Translations under genes and position numbers: made by a program
In this document: positions 37,561 through 49,800 of the stretch, piece after piece
How positions within the stretch are numbered: the stretch's first letter is position 1
How the letters are laid out: the number at the start of each line of letters is the position of its first letter
The notes under the pieces: generated by a model
What the model was told of the DNA's origin: nothing
Seen by the model: only the letters and a program-made list of their open reading frames with translations
Databases searched by the model: none
NCBI GenBank assembly: GCA_949752735.1
Contig: OX457038.1
Coordinates: forward strand, 63,649,470 to 63,713,469
Length of the DNA stretch: 64,000 nt
Direction of reading: 5' to 3'
From: Lumbricus terrestris
Taxonomy: Eukaryota; Annelida; Clitellata; Crassiclitellata; Lumbricidae

Positions 37561-38082
37561 ATATCAATCATGCCGCTGAGCCGTGATGAGCTTATGTGCA
37601 CCATAACCTCACTGTGCGGCCCGCCGGCTTCCTGAGGGGCTTCGCCGGTATAGGCCTAGTCCTGTACAACTAGCCTACATGTACATTAGAAAATATGGGT
37701 GTTCAATTAGCACCAGCAATTTTGTTACGACGACAGAGAAAAAAATGCTCCCTCTGCAGTGTGGAAAATAAAAAATTTATACGACGTGGTCGAGACATTC
37801 ATTGAGCTCTTAAACCATTACATTTTTTCAGCAATGAAATAGTTACGAGAAATTTGTTGAGATGACAGCTTAAAATGTTACTACTGGAGTGTGGACATGT
37901 ACAAAATTTTAAACACTACAATGGTTCACTTTTGAAGTCATAAACCGCGACTTTCAGCATTGAAATGATAAGCCGTTTCGTTAAAATGACAGCCTACAAT
38001 GCTACTACTGCAATGTGGAAATTCATCAAATTTGACCATTGGAGAGGGGATATTTGTTGAACTCTTAAATCAAATCTTTCAG
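37561..38082. repeat. dispersed ~140-bp unit (TAAAATGCTACTACTG type)
   Basis: Several diverged copies of a unit with GAGATGACAGC, TAAAATGYTACTACTG and GTGTGGAAATTC. The same unit is seen at 21830-21990, 38745-39480, 40400-40600, 42770-42995 and 63530-64000. Confidence 0.55.
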
Positions 38083-40044
38083 CAGGGGCGCAACCAGAAC
38101 ATTTTCCTGGGGGGGTGCTCAGAATTATTATTGTAAGCGCCGAAGGTGCGAAGCCTCAGTTGCAGCGAGCAGCGAGTGCCGAAGGCACAAAGCCAATAGC
38201 GACTAGGGCAGTGGCGTATAGCCAGGAATTTCTGATAGGGAGATTTATGGCCGGATGTTTTTTCTTTCTTTTATAATTGAACGCCTTAAAAAAGTATTTT
38301 TCCTAAGCCTAAGCCAATGGGGGTTTAAGCCCCCAAACCCATTGTCTACGCCACTGGACTAGGGGGTGTGGGGGAGCGTCGTAAGCGGGGTCTAAGCCAC
38401 CGCATTTTTAAACTTTTGACATAAGCTAGAGTACGTTTCAGGACCTTGTTTGCCAGCTGCATTTATGAGCGATAAAGTCATGAAAACTTCTGAAAAACAT
38501 GGTTTAAGACTTCAAAATTTCCCTTCCCATTTGTTAAGCCAAAGGGTCTTAGGCCCATAGCTCGCGAGTGGCAGAATTAATAACCAGTGGTTAATTTAGC
38601 CCCTCCCCAATAACCAGTGTTTTATCTAGTAGGCCTACCTTCTCTGGGAATCAAGGTTTCTGGGGAAAAGCGAGCATCCGAAGGAATAGGGCAAGGGTCT
38701 TTGGGAGGGGATGTGCCCCTCCACATCCGAAATTTTATAATTTCCACATGGCAGCATTTTAAGCCATTTAAAGCAAAATTGCTATACTTTCAGTACTGAT
38801 AAGAGTGGTCTATATGCTACTTCAATGAATATACCGTACTCACAATTATCATTTTTATTTGAGTTTCCGCGTTTATTATGGTACCATTTTAAGATGCCAA
38901 CTTAGCAAAATAGTTCTATTACTTCAGTGATGATAAAAAAAGTAACTTCAGATTACAGCATCGGCCTAGCAGGGGAAGAGGTTTGGGCAGAGGATGTGCC
39001 TCCTCCCAACATAAATTCTTTTATATCCACACTGCAGTAGTATCATTTTAGGCTGTCATTTTAACGAAATTTATCATGATTTCATTGCTTTAAGACTTGG
39101 TGTAGGACTTCAATGCCCCTCCCCATTGTTTATTGTTTTTAAATTTCCATGCTGCAATGGTAGGCTTTTAAGCGGTCATCCTAATAAAATCGCTCATTTT
39201 CAATGCTGATATATAGACCTAATCATAGATTTTAGTTTAAAATTTCAGAGTGCTTCCTCACAATTACTTAATTTTTTGAATTTGCACAGTACAGCGTGAC
39301 TTCTAAGGCTGTCATTTTGACTAAATAACTCATTATTTTAGTACCCAGAGACGTGATGTAGGATTTCAATAAATGTTCCCTCTCACCGTTTAAGAATTTT
39401 TAAAATTTAGCCTACACACACTGTAATGAGAGCATTTTAGGCTGTCGTCTTAACAAAATTGCTCATTATGATAAACACTGTAAACAGTAGGCCTAGATAA
39501 CAATGCATAAATTTATAATAACATTGATGACATTTTGTGACATAATTATGTTCGATATATTATAAGCATCTCCGACCTCTGACCACAAACCTTGGGGTTT
39601 TAAAACTTCAGAGTGTTGTCTCACATTCACTTAGGCCTACATCTCTCCTATCGCCCTAAATATCCGCCCATGACAGTAAGTTATGCACATTATAATATAC
39701 GATAGTATCATAACTATAGTATAATAAATAATAAAATTATAATTATATAGTAAGAAATAAGATCATGGTATAATATGACAGTTTATGTAATACAATATAA
39801 TAAACTGCGACTAAAAGCTATCAATTTGTGAAATATTCTGGGGACAAATTTTCATTTCTAGGGAAAATGTTTCTTTCTCTCCGCTGAAAATGTCTAGATC
39901 AAACAAAACTGAATAAAACTATATATTATTATGATAATAATTTGAAGGAAACAATTCTTAACTGGGCCTAAATAAAATAGCACACACGGTAATTATGTCG
40001 TAACATATTATGATCAATAAATTGGCGGGACACTGTAATGTAAA

Positions 40045-40089
<45 letters not shown>

Positions 40090-40391
40090 TATAGGCTATC
40101 ACTTACGCTTTAAATTCATGAGTAGGCAAATTCTCGAGACCCAGACAAACTCAAACTCAATTCGACCATCCAAACACTGAAATCTAGTGCTTTATGAACC
40201 AAGAATTTGACCAAGATCATAAAACAGAAGAAATAAGAAACTTGCTTGATTGTGTAATCGAAAGACCCCTACCCCCCCTCCCCCCAACCCCTCCCCACAA
40301 AAACTCATCGGATTTGGAAAAATTGCGTGGGTCACATTTTTAGCCCTGGGGGTGCTCAAGCACCCCCAGCACCCCTCTGGTTGCGCCACTG
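38083..40391. mobile_element. hAT element, 2.31 kb, non-autonomous
   Basis: 8-bp duplication TCTTTCAG (38075-38082 and 40392-40399). Ends CAGGGGCGCAACCAGA and TCTGGTTGCGCCACTG, each next to a G/C-rich stem around GGGGGTGCT. It inserted into the dispersed 140-bp unit. The interior holds more copies of that unit, a 148-bp MITE and an (AT)n tract (40050-40085). No transposase. Confidence 0.85.
38209..38356. mobile_element. 148-bp hAT MITE nested in hAT element
   Basis: 8-bp duplication GACTAGGG (38201-38208 and 38357-38364). Ends CAGTGGCGTA and TACGCCACTG. Confidence 0.9.
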
Positions 40392-40649
40392 TCTTTCAGC
40401 AGTGAAATTACGAGAGATTTTGCTGAGATGACAACCTAAAATAATACCATTACAGTTAGTAAATTTGACAGATTTAAACAATAGGACTAGACACTTTTGA
40501 AGTCGTAAACCACGACTATCGATCAGCACTGAAATGAACATATTCGCTATAATGACATGAGCTAAAATGCTACCATTGCAGCGTGTAAATTCAAAAACAT
40601 CTTGATAACGGGTATGGGCATATCTTCTCCACCAAACCCCTCCCTCTGC

Positions 40650-41200
40650 TAGTAATCGTAATCGATCGTAACCGTAATCTCCAAACTTCTACGGCACTAC
40701 TCGAAAGCCAAGCGTGGGGCACCGGCTTATTCACGAGCGCTGCGTTGAGTCAAAAGGGTTGTCCGTAAGAGTAGTTCGAAGGTGGTCCGGGTCGAATTAT
40801 CAGAGGATCAGAGGGGCGGGACAGCTATTAAGGCGAGTGTCGTCTGGGCCGGGAATTTGAAGGTGGAGGATCAGATGAGACATAGTAAGAGTTTTTGAAA
40901 AGGTGTGACTTCATTTTCGAATGAAAAGTCCGAGGTGTGATTGATAGAGGAGCCTGAGGAAGGTGATGGTGTGATGAGTAATGATGTTGGAGGAACTGAA
41001 AAAGATCGGAATTCAGAAGGCAGATCATTCCAAAGGCGTGGTGCTGTGTTGGATATGCCTCGGTTGGAGAACTTGAGATGACTTGGAAGCGGCGGTCGAG
41101 AGAGAGTAAGACAGACGGATGATCGGGTACGTAGAGCGGGTTGGCTGGATGGTGAACAGTTCGCGAAGATAACTGTGCTTGGAGCACTATAAAGAGTTAT
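40650..41200 (-). pseudogene. LINE ORF2 C-terminal end and tail
   Basis: The minus strand from 41187 is open for 119 codons, with a low-complexity Ser/His/Pro-rich end typical of one LINE tail type (HHAFGMICLLNSDLFQFL is the frameshifted form of a RxFSxAxPRLWNxLP-like motif). Ends in GATTAC-type hexamers at 40650-40680. Confidence 0.55.
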
Positions 41201-42689
41201 AGGTTAAGGAGAGAACTTCGATGTGGATTCGCTCCGGGATTTTCAACCATGGTAAAGTGACTTGAGGTTATAGTGCTAGTGGCTCAACGCTAAGCAATGG
41301 TTGCAAAATAGCCTACACAAAGTATAGGCTAAGACCTTCATAGAATTAGTTTTAATAAATTAGGAATTCAAATTACACATTTTGGGTTGGTCGAGCTGGT
41401 AAAACCCATAACGAGTTTTCCTATACGGTACCCTTCGGGCAGTAAACTTATAAACTTGTTATAGGCCTAAGCTTTTAACTTTTTGTGATTATGATAGAGA
41501 CGAGACCCATTTCTCTTACAATAAAACTTTGACTTTGTTATCCTGATAATCTGCTACTCTGCGAAAGTCTTATTTTTGAAGTTTTCATGACTTTATCGTT
41601 TATAAATAGCTGGAAAATAAGAAACTTAAAACGGACTCCAGTTGAGGTCAACACACCTAAAATGCGTTGTTCGCTGGGGCTCCGCCTCAGGCCCCGCTGG
41701 GGAGCTTACGACGCTCCCCCTTGTCGGCACGAGCTTCGTGCCTTCAGCGCTCGCTGTTTCGCGCCTTCGTCGCTTGCAACATGAGCAACCTCAAGGAAAT
41801 GTTCTAGTTGTGCCCCTGGGAGGGAGGAAGAGCTTGGGGCTTCAGCCCCCCCCGCCAATCCTGAAATCCTGACGCCGCCACTGAGAATGGATTGATATAC
41901 AAATAGTTGGGTGATGGTTAGATGGTGGATGGATGATTGGATGCACGTACGAATTACATATGGATGATTTGATGGATGAATAGATGAGTTGATGAGTGGA
42001 TGGTGGGTTAGTTGTTTAGTTTAGAGGGGTATTAGTTTGGAAGTTTAGTATGATTTTCATTGTTCAACGATGCGCTGCTCTTATCTGTTTAATCTACTTT
42101 CCAAGAAATCTTTTGTACTTTACGCAGCTACTCCTGCGCTGCCCAGAAGACCAACCAACCAAGTGGAACTTAATAAGAACTCAATGGAACCGGGTTAGTA
42201 CTATGGCGATTCCCTTCCCCCTTTTTCTTTTAGGGGTTTCTTCTGCGTAGTGTAGCCTATATCTACCTATGTCTCGTCTATCTAGTCTGTCTGTACACCG
42301 TTTACCAAGTCTACACATCTTCCATCCACCTATTAACTCCTCTACCTATCTACCGTATACCTGGGCTACCAATCTGTACCGTTTAACTAAGTGTACCCTG
42401 TCTACCCATCTAGCATCCATTTACACCTTGACGTACATAAGACAGAATATAAGGAGATTTACTTGCCACACTTAAGAGTGGTGGTCTGGAGATTGGACTT
42501 GAGTCTCAGCCTTAAACCAGGCATCGGTCTAGAGATTCGACATATGAATACAGATACCAGTCGTCAGTCGTCAAGTTGCTGGCGTGCAGTGTTTAATCTA
42601 GTCCCCTCCTATGGGGGGGGGGGGGGTGGGAGGAATTGAGGTTTCTGGGGGAAGACATTGAGCGTCCAAAGGACGCTCGTGATGCGCGT
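41201..42689. other. intergenic, no gene recognised
   Basis: Contains a GGATGGATGA-rich stretch (41890-42010) and a poly-G run at 42613. CTGACGCCGCCACTG at 41868 looks like the right end of a hAT whose left end was not located. Confidence 0.45.
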
Positions 42690-42769
42690 AGCACCGAGAC
42701 TGGGAGGGGAGGGGTATGGAGAGGGGATGCGGCCCTCCCCATCAGACATTTTTTGAATTTCCACATTGC

Positions 42770-42995
42770 CCTTCCCCATCAGAAACTTTTTGAATTTCCA
42801 CATTGCAATGGCAGCATTTTAAGGTGTCATCTTAGCAAAATAGCTGTACCTTTTCAGTGACCCATTGGAAACGTTTTGAATTTCCACATTGCAATGGCAG
42901 CATTTTAAGGGGTCATCTTAATAAAATAGCTGTACTTTTTCATTGACCCATTAGAAACTTTTTGAATTTCCACATTGCAATGACAGCATTTTAAG
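42770..42995. repeat. tandem ~85-bp repeats
   Basis: Three or more units of CATTRGAAACTTTTTGAATTT, CCACATTGCAATGGCAGC and ATTTTAAGG. The reverse-complement array closes the window at 63740-64000. Confidence 0.85.
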
Positions 42996-43475
42996 TTATC
43001 ATATGAAAACAGTAACTACAAACTAATATCATTTCGTCAAATTTTTCTGGGGGGCGAAATGTCAATCCTGAGGGAACTTCCCCCCCAGAGACGTCTAGAT
43101 CAAACACTGGCTGGCGTGGTTACATTTTCGTTGAATTGACGCCAATGCGAACTGAACTATTTTACAGTGTATACAAGCTGTTGAAGCTGCAGTTGATAAA
43201 GGCAGACATTTCTTTTTCTTTGAACAATGTGTTTAGGCCCTAAGTTTTATGGCTAGTCTAGAGCCCACAACTGAAGCCATACTCAGCGGACTGACAAGAA
43301 GGCACCCTGACAACCGGAGCTGGTAGTGGTCATCCTGATAGTTTGCCCAACCTTGGTACCGTAACAGTTCTTATTAGATGCACACCTGTTTGAGTTAGTT
43401 TAGGCCTATAGCTAACAGTGCGTAAAATTCTGTGTAGTACGAGAAAAAGCATTTATGGGGAAAGCTGTAGCCTAT
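42996..43475. other. intergenic, nothing recognised
   Basis: No gene or repeat boundary seen. Confidence 0.4.
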
Positions 43476-44997
43476 ATAGTCCAGGCAATCTAGATCAAAC
43501 ACCGTCAACCTGAGCAAAATTGGATCATAAGCTTTTTCAACGGTTTTCAGATCAGAATTTGTTGCTGAACAATATATCCAAAATCTGCCACAATCCGACC
43601 ACGGGGTCACTCCCCAAAATGGGGTTTAAAATATGATGGTCTTTCGTGCATTTTTGCAATGAATATCTGGCTGCTAGTACAGCGGCCTGGTTAAAAATTG
43701 TTCACTTTGAGATACAAGCATGATATTTGGCACATTCTACGAACATGTCATCAGAAAAAGATTTGGCTACTCTGAAAAGGTGCATGTATTGCCAGGCTTC
43801 AGTATGTTGACTATGGCGGCTCCATCTAGTATAAGAGCGTCAACAATTGGAACACCCAGTGAATGACCTGGTTGGATATCTGCCGTAGCCCCATTTGTTG
43901 AAGTAGGAATTAGTTCTTCTAGGCAACTCGCAATGTCTGACTTAGTTCCTAGCCGTAATTAGCCCATATTCGAGAGTGATGGTAGACGTGTCTGGTTCTC
44001 GTATCCAAAAAATTCGTCCAGATCTCCTTCTCGTGTCTGACAAAAATTGTACAACCTGTAGATTAGTGAACAGACTCTCTTCACTGATGACAAATGTCGC
44101 TTTGCTCATGACTTGTCTCGTACAGGTGGACAACAGAAGAGAGGGATATCATTTCCTTTTATCGGACCATTGACGGATCGCGTTTGATTAATGAGACGTT
44201 CCTTGACAAATGTTTCGTACTGCTCTTGTCCAGTTTTCTCGAGGTTGCACAAGGTGTTTATGACTGCTCGGACGGCCAGATATCTGGTATCCAGGACATG
44301 TAGGTCATTGCTGTCGATGGCAGAGATACTTAAAAGTCCGTATTTTGGTGGGCTATTTTGGAAAATGACCACCATTGAAGCTGCGGTTAACATTTGCAAT
44401 GGCTCTGTTGGAATCTTCGCCCCTAACTATGTATGTTTAGACACCAAGATGACGTTTCTATGTGTACTGGAAGCTGAGATATTGAAAATTTCGTAATTTG
44501 GACGGCCATTTTGGAAAATGGCCGCCATTGAAGCCGTTGGGAACATTTGAAATGGCTCTGTTGGTATCTTCGCTCCTAACTATGTATGTTTAGACACCAA
44601 GATGACGATTGCAAGTGTACTGGAAGCTGAGATAATTTAAAATCTGTCAACCGGGGGCCATTTTGAAAAATGGCTGCCATTGGGGCCAGGGGTCAAATAT
44701 GCGATGGCCCTATAGCCAAATCTTTTTCTGATGACATGTTCGTAGAATGTGCCAAATGTCATGCTTGTTTCTCAAAGTGAACAATTTTTAACCAGGCCGC
44801 TGTACTAGCAGCCGGAGATTCATCGCAAAAATGCACGAAAGACCATCATATTTTGAACCCCATTTTGGGGGTGACCCCGTGGTCGGATAATGGCGGATTT
44901 TGGATATGTTGTTCAGCAACAAATTCTGATCAGAAAACCGTTGAAAAGGCTTCTGATCCAATTTTGCCCAGGTGAAACTGCAAATTGCCTGGACTAA
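43476..44997. mobile_element. foldback element with ~290-bp inverted ends
   Basis: 43476-43775 and 44710-44997 are inverted copies starting AGTCCAGGCAAT. Between them is a minus-strand open frame of 97 codons (44399-44106, with FVKERLINQTRSVNGPI) and tandem copies of GGCCATTTTGGAAAATGG. A 3-bp ATA flank is possible but not certain. The protein family is not recognised; it may be a transposase remnant. Confidence 0.65.
44106..44399 (-). CDS. hypothetical protein in foldback element
   Basis: A 97-codon frame inside the inverted-repeat element. A central helical stretch is followed by EQYETFVKERLINQT and KGNDIPLFCCPP. The frame begins inside a tandem repeat segment that is repeated at 44500-44600, so the start is doubtful. 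No catalytic motif is visible. Function unknown; it is most likely a leftover of the protein of an autonomous parent. Confidence 0.35.
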   Translation of the reverse strand: MQMLTAASMVVIFQNSPPKYGLLSISAIDSNDLHVLDTRYLAVRAVINTLCNLEKTGQEQYETFVKERLINQTRSVNGPIKGNDIPLFCCPPVRDKS

Positions 44998-45459
44998 TAC
45001 CAATAGTTGTTTAAAAGTTTTTTTTTATTTTCCAAAGGCGTCGTTTTTAATTTTTTAAATTTTTTATCGTTTTTTTCCGTTTATTTTATTATTTTTGTAA
45101 CTTTATATATTTATTTACTGTGTTATTATTTTCCTATCATTTTATTTTGTCTGATATATTCATTACGTTTTCATCATAGCCTAGCCTACTCTCAAGGATT
45201 CGACACATTAAAGTCATTATTCAGTTGTTTAACGTCATAGTTTGATAAATACATGTTGGCCTAATTACAGTAGTAGGTCCCTACAAGAAATGAAATTTAT
45301 AAGAGTCATCTTGATATTAACTTCTTAGACCTAGACCTTTACAATAAGATAAGATAAAATAAGAATATTCTTTAATTCACCAATAATATTGATAGCCACA
45401 TTTTGGTTTACAGACATGGTACAGCAAAATGAAATATAGTTAACATGCATAGCGGAGTA

Positions 45460-45740
45460 ATGGATAAAGGAGTCCGGTTAATTTCCATGTTTTAAGAAGA
45501 ATTTGTCATGTTAGAAGTCCGTGAAGTAGATTTCAAAAAGTATTATTTAATTTGATTTCTATGTACCGGTACGTCCAGTTGAGAAGAGCATGGCCTGAAA
45601 AACACTAGGCAACAGTACTCCATGATGACGGTGAGACGGTCCGAGAGAGGACCAAAGACCCAGTACCAAAGTTGTCCAGTTTGGAAAAGTAAATACAATA
45701 ATGCAATACTGTAGATCGCACATGGATCCTGTGACCAAAA
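45460..45740. repeat. diverged copy of the 48640-48900 repeat
   Basis: TATTTCAAAAAGTATTATT, GTACGTCCA, CATGGCCT and GATGACGG occur in the same order at 48705-48850. Unknown family. Confidence 0.55.
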
Positions 45741-45792
45741 TGTCGACTAGTACAGCGCCTGTGAGGCTGTGACGTAGGCCTATACGGCGTAC

Positions 45793-46385
45793 GTGACATA
45801 CATCTTTGCTATACACGTGGCCATACCGAGTCACCATGCACCAACCATTGCCGGAGTAGATCGTGTCTCAAACATGAAGATTCTGGGAGTGACTGTACGA
45901 GATGATCTGGACACTTCATCACACATTGCTGGAGTATTGGGGACCTGCTCCCGCTCCTTGTACGCTCTCATAATCCTTAAATCCTATATACGGCCTCCCT
46001 ACAACCGTGCAGCATGATGTCGTAAGAGCAACGACAGTATCCCGTCTCCTCTATGCGGTGCCTGCTTGTTGGGGCTTCACTAAAGCTGAGGACAAGACAA
46101 GGCTCAGCAAATTTTTACAAAGAACTAGGCGAATGGGCTACCTGCCAGACAATACGCCAGACGTCTCGGACATGGTTCGCGAAGCTGATGACAAGCTGCT
46201 TGTGTCAGTCTGCAGCAATTCATTCCATGTCCTGCGTAGTTTGTTTCCGCCTGTAATAAAGCGTCGATGCGGTCTGCGCCCGAGATCTCATAACTTTGAA
46301 TTGCCAACTAAAGATGATAAGAACTTCATACCTACAGTACTTTACAATAGCTTAAAACAAATGATAAAAATAAGCGATTAGTTTA
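45793..46385 (+). pseudogene. LINE ORF2 C-terminal fragment
   Basis: First frame 45830-46010 has MKILGVTVRDDLDTSSHIAG, second frame 46007-46381 has VSRLLYAVPACWGFTKAEDK, a long cysteine-poor tail and DDKNFIPTVLY. A frameshift near 46005 separates them. This tail type differs from the WNSLP type elsewhere in the window, so it is a different LINE clade. The 3' UTR runs to about 46500. Confidence 0.85.
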
Positions 46386-46518
46386 AAATTAATAAATAAA
46401 GCAACTCGTGAACAATGTACAAACATTTTTTTATATATATACAACTATTTTTCTGTCCATCTTGTAACTGTGTTGCGGTTTGTCAACCTGATTTCTGATT
46501 AAATGAATATATATATAT

Positions 46519-46909
46519 ACAGCAGTGGGTTCGGTAGCTTAACACTAATAGCCTAAGTGCTGGATCACTCCTGGTTCGGCCAAGCCAGAAGTGGGAAGGG
46601 CTATCTTATTTTCCGCAGAACCCGGGTCAAACAACACAACAGAAAAGCGCCAATGGCAGCTAACAGAAACTATAATAAATTAATGCCCTGAGCGAGGCTT
46701 GAACCCTGGTTGCGTGGATGACACTCAGTTTAACGACCAGCGCTCTCTCAACTGAGCTACGGAAGCCCCCCCCCCCCCCAAGAGTCCAGCTAATTTTCTT
46801 TTTTCAGACGAATTTACATTGTTGAAAGTCCATGAAGCATATTTCAAAAAGTATTATTAGCATTTGATTCCGTTGTACGTCCAATTAAAAGCAGCATGGC
46901 CTAAAAACG

Positions 46910-46912
<3 letters not shown>
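46519..46912 (-). repeat. 394-bp direct duplication, copy 1, containing a SINE
   Basis: Nearly identical to 48394-48785, differing mainly in the length of a poly-C run. Contains a tRNA-derived SINE on the minus strand. An (AT)n tract (46913-46962) follows this copy. Confidence 0.85.
46685..46766 (-). other. tRNA-derived SINE head
   Basis: Minus-strand GCTTCCGTAGCTCAGTTGAG carries a good A box and D arm; GGGTTCAAGCCTC is a good B box. The anticodon and acceptor stems do not pair properly, so it is a SINE, not a tRNA gene. The second copy is at 48560-48641. Confidence 0.75.
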
Positions 46913-46965
<53 letters not shown>

Positions 46966-47135
46966 CTATCAATTCCCTCCTCTTCGCCCGTATAGACAAA
47001 CTACGTTATGCAGGCCATTCTTATATGCAGGCGGTCACCGGAACTACTTTTGAAAATGGTAACGATTGTATTTGTAAGTGACGTAGGAACTCGCTGTCAT
47101 ACTGCAGGCGCGAGCGTGTTATGCATAACAGAGTA
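46913..47135. other. (AT)n tract and short flank
   Basis: About 50 bp of AT repeats, then 170 bp without a recognised gene before the LTR. Confidence 0.5.
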
Positions 47136-47139
47136 ATAA

Positions 47140-48275
47140 TGTGGCGGGGGGGCTATTTGAACGGCCTGAAGCACTCCTATCTCTTCGCACCAAAAACCAG
47201 GGATGACCGGTGCCTAGGAGGACGTGTGTAAGTTCGGCCTTCGTGGTCTATCGAAGGGCTTAATGTTTCTGTTTCCCCGACGACAGCAGAAATCGACAGA
47301 CGACACGAGTTCTCTATTTTCAACCGTCTTTAATAACTCGTTGCGATCACAGTACGAAAGAACATCAACAGACACTGGCGACATGCACTGTCTTGACTAA
47401 GCATCCTCGCAAGCCCTTAACTAAGCTGACGGACCGAACTGCGGACGGCTAACTCTGCTGACTGAGTCAGACTGACTCACTCTACTACGCACTTATCTAC
47501 GGACGTCTGTCGCTAGAAAAACCTTAGGAACCTCTGACTTCTCAACTTCATCTATTAGCTCGAAAACCTTAGGAACCTACCTACTGCTACGGGCAGAGCT
47601 ATTTATACCCGCCAAGGAACTTAGGCTACGGAACATGGGCTAAGGGGGCGTGGCCTAAACGAACATGGGCTATGGAACATGGGCTAGGGGGCGTGGCCTA
47701 AAGGAACAAGGCTATGGAACATGGGCTAGGGAGAACATGGGCTACGGAACATGGCCTAGGAGGCGTGGCCTACCAGAACATGGCCTAGGGAGTAAGAGCT
47801 ATGGAACATGGGCAATGGTACAAGGCCTTGGAGCGGCAGAACTATCGGCCGTCGGAGGCGACTCACCAAGGCACCCAAATCGCCGCCGCGTCCCTCGGAA
47901 CACGGGCCACCTAAAGGAACATGGGCAATGGTACAAGGCCTTGGAGCGGCAGAACTATCGGCCGTCGGAGGCGGCTCACCAAGGCACCCAAATCGCCGTC
48001 GCGTCCCTCGGAACACGGGCCACCTAAAGGAACATGGGCAATGGTACAAGGCCTTGGAGCGGCAGAACTATCGGCCATCGGAGGCGGCTCACCAAGGCAC
48101 CCAAATCGCCGTCGCGTCCCTCGGAACACGGGCCACCTAAAGGATCCTTACAGGAACATGGGCAATGGTACAAGGCCCGGCGCTGCAGAACTATCGGCCG
48201 TCGGAGGCGGTTCGCCAAGGCACCCAAATCGCCGCAGCGTCCCTCGAAACACGGGCCACCCCCAGGATCCTTACA
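47140..48275 (-). mobile_element. solo LTR of an LTR retrotransposon
   Basis: 1,136 bp bounded by TG and CA ends on the minus strand (TGTAAGGATCC at the start, CCGCCACA at the end), with 4-bp duplication ATAA (47136-47139 and 48276-48279). A TATA box (TATAAATA, 47600-47607, minus) lies downstream of GC-rich tandem repeats containing GGCCACGCC. No internal genes follow, hence solo. The ends are inferred, not proven by a second LTR. Confidence 0.6.
47803..48263. repeat. 113-bp tandem repeat, about four copies
   Basis: Units starting near 47808, 47921, 48034 and 48154, the last diverged with a 12-bp insertion. They lie in the presumed U3 part of the LTR. Since 113 is not a multiple of three, a frame in each unit shifts into the next; the apparent proteins are artefacts. 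Confidence 0.9.
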
Positions 48276-48393
48276 ATAACAATCTTCGTTCTTCGTTTAA
48301 TGACTCAATCTGACCAACCTCAGAATGGTTACAGGTACAGGTTATACGAAATACGGCCCACTAGACCTATAGCACGACACGCAGGTCGGCTTT

Positions 48394-48785
48394 ACAGCAG
48401 TGGGTTCGGTAGCTTAACACTAATAGCCTAAGTGCTGGATCACTCCTGGTTCGGCCAAGCCAGAAGTGGGAAGGGCTATCTTATTTTTCGCAGAACCCGG
48501 GTCAAACAACACAACAGAAAAGCGCCAATGGCAGCTAACAGAAACTATAATAAATTAATGCCCTGAGCGAGGCTTGAACCCTGGTTGCGTGGATGACACT
48601 CAGTTTAACGACCAGCGCTCTCTCAACTGAGCTACGGAAGCCCCCCCCCCCCAAGAGTCCAGCTAATTTTCTTTTTTCAGACGAATTTACATTGTTGAAA
48701 GTCCATGAAGCATATTTCAAAAAGTATTATTAGCATTTGATTCCGTTGTACGTCCAATTAAAAGCAGCATGGCCTAAAAACGCTA
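48394..48785 (-). repeat. 394-bp direct duplication, copy 2, containing a SINE
   Basis: See 46519-46912. Beyond 48785 this copy continues into sequence related to 45600-45740, so it is probably the original and copy 1 the truncated duplicate. Confidence 0.85.
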
Positions 48786-49050
48786 GGATCAACACTAACG
48801 ATGCCACGATGACGGCCCGAGAGAAGACCAAAGAAGCAAGACGAAAAACTGTCCATTTTGAGAAATAAATGCAACAGTAGATATGCGGCTACTTTACACG
48901 CTTGAACAACAAAATGGAACTGAACCACTTTAGAGCTATAGAGTCTGATAAGAGTGGCCCAAGACTTCAAAAATATAGGCTATACTTACTAAATAAGTTA
49001 TTTTTTAGTTTTCACATTGTAAAGGTACCATTTTTAGGCGCCCTTGTAGC

Positions 49051-49400
49051 CAGGGCTGTACTGGTAAATTTTGAGGTGAGTATACGCTGATCTCGGGGAA
49101 AATTTTCTATTTTGCCGTCTGAAAAATCTGACGACCTTTATTTATTTTTTTTTAGTCATCCGGCCAATTTTTCAGGAAAAAGATACCAGATCAGCCGCCA
49201 AAAGAGTTGATGACTTTTTTTTAGTCATCCGGCCCAAAAACATCTTAAACAGCCGTATGCGCCTGATTTACTAGCGTATACCGTAAACCTGCTTTTCCCC
49301 CGCGTATACCCTACTTTTCGGGAGGTGAGTATACGATGCCGTTTTTCCCCGGAGGTGAGTATACGCTGTATACCCGCGTATACCCTTGATTACAGCCCTG
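49051..49400. mobile_element. hAT MITE, 350 bp
   Basis: 8-bp duplication CTTGTAGC (49043-49050 and 49401-49408). Ends CAGGGCTGTA and TACAGCCCTG. Contains two inverted copies of the GATGAC...GTCATC hairpin (49130-49235) and repeated GAGTATACGC motifs. It split the retroposed tail family also seen at 35206-35255. Confidence 0.9.
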
Positions 49401-49442
49401 CTTGTAGCGGTATGGCCGCGTTACGTCGCCATAGAAATTGTC

Positions 49443-49514
<72 letters not shown>
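49443..49514. repeat. (TTA)n microsatellite
   Basis: About 24 TTA units, probably the 3' tail of the retroposed family at 49020-49442. Confidence 0.9.
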
Positions 49515-49516
<2 letters not shown>

Positions 49517-49649
49517 GATGTCATTAATTTTTCTAAAAATTACTCATTTAAGCCAGTATTGATAAAAAATGTTTTAACATTTCAATAAATATAATTATGA
49601 TTACAAATTTACAATTATAAATTCAAGCCCCCGACCATTGCCCCCACCC
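49515..49649. other. intergenic
   Basis: No feature seen. Confidence 0.4.
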
Positions 49650-49769
49650 CATGTAGGATATTTCGCAATCATGTGAATTTGTGTTCAAATCACAATATTC
49701 TGCCTGATGAATTTGCTAATCTGTTTAAGTCAAGCTTACACTTTTATTCGTATTGTTGAAAATTTTGTG

Positions 49770-49800
<31 letters not shown>

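Noticed and set aside
44106..44399. Host gene exon
   Set aside because: It lies inside inverted repeats and shares sequence with adjacent tandem copies; no splice signals.
46685..46766. Functional tRNA gene on the minus strand
   Set aside because: A and B boxes are good, but the stems do not pair and the sequence continues into a repeated SINE body present twice.
47665..48313. Repeated 113-bp array as CRISPR or as a repeat protein gene
   Set aside because: Units are contiguous with no unique spacers, and 113 bp shifts the reading frame each time.
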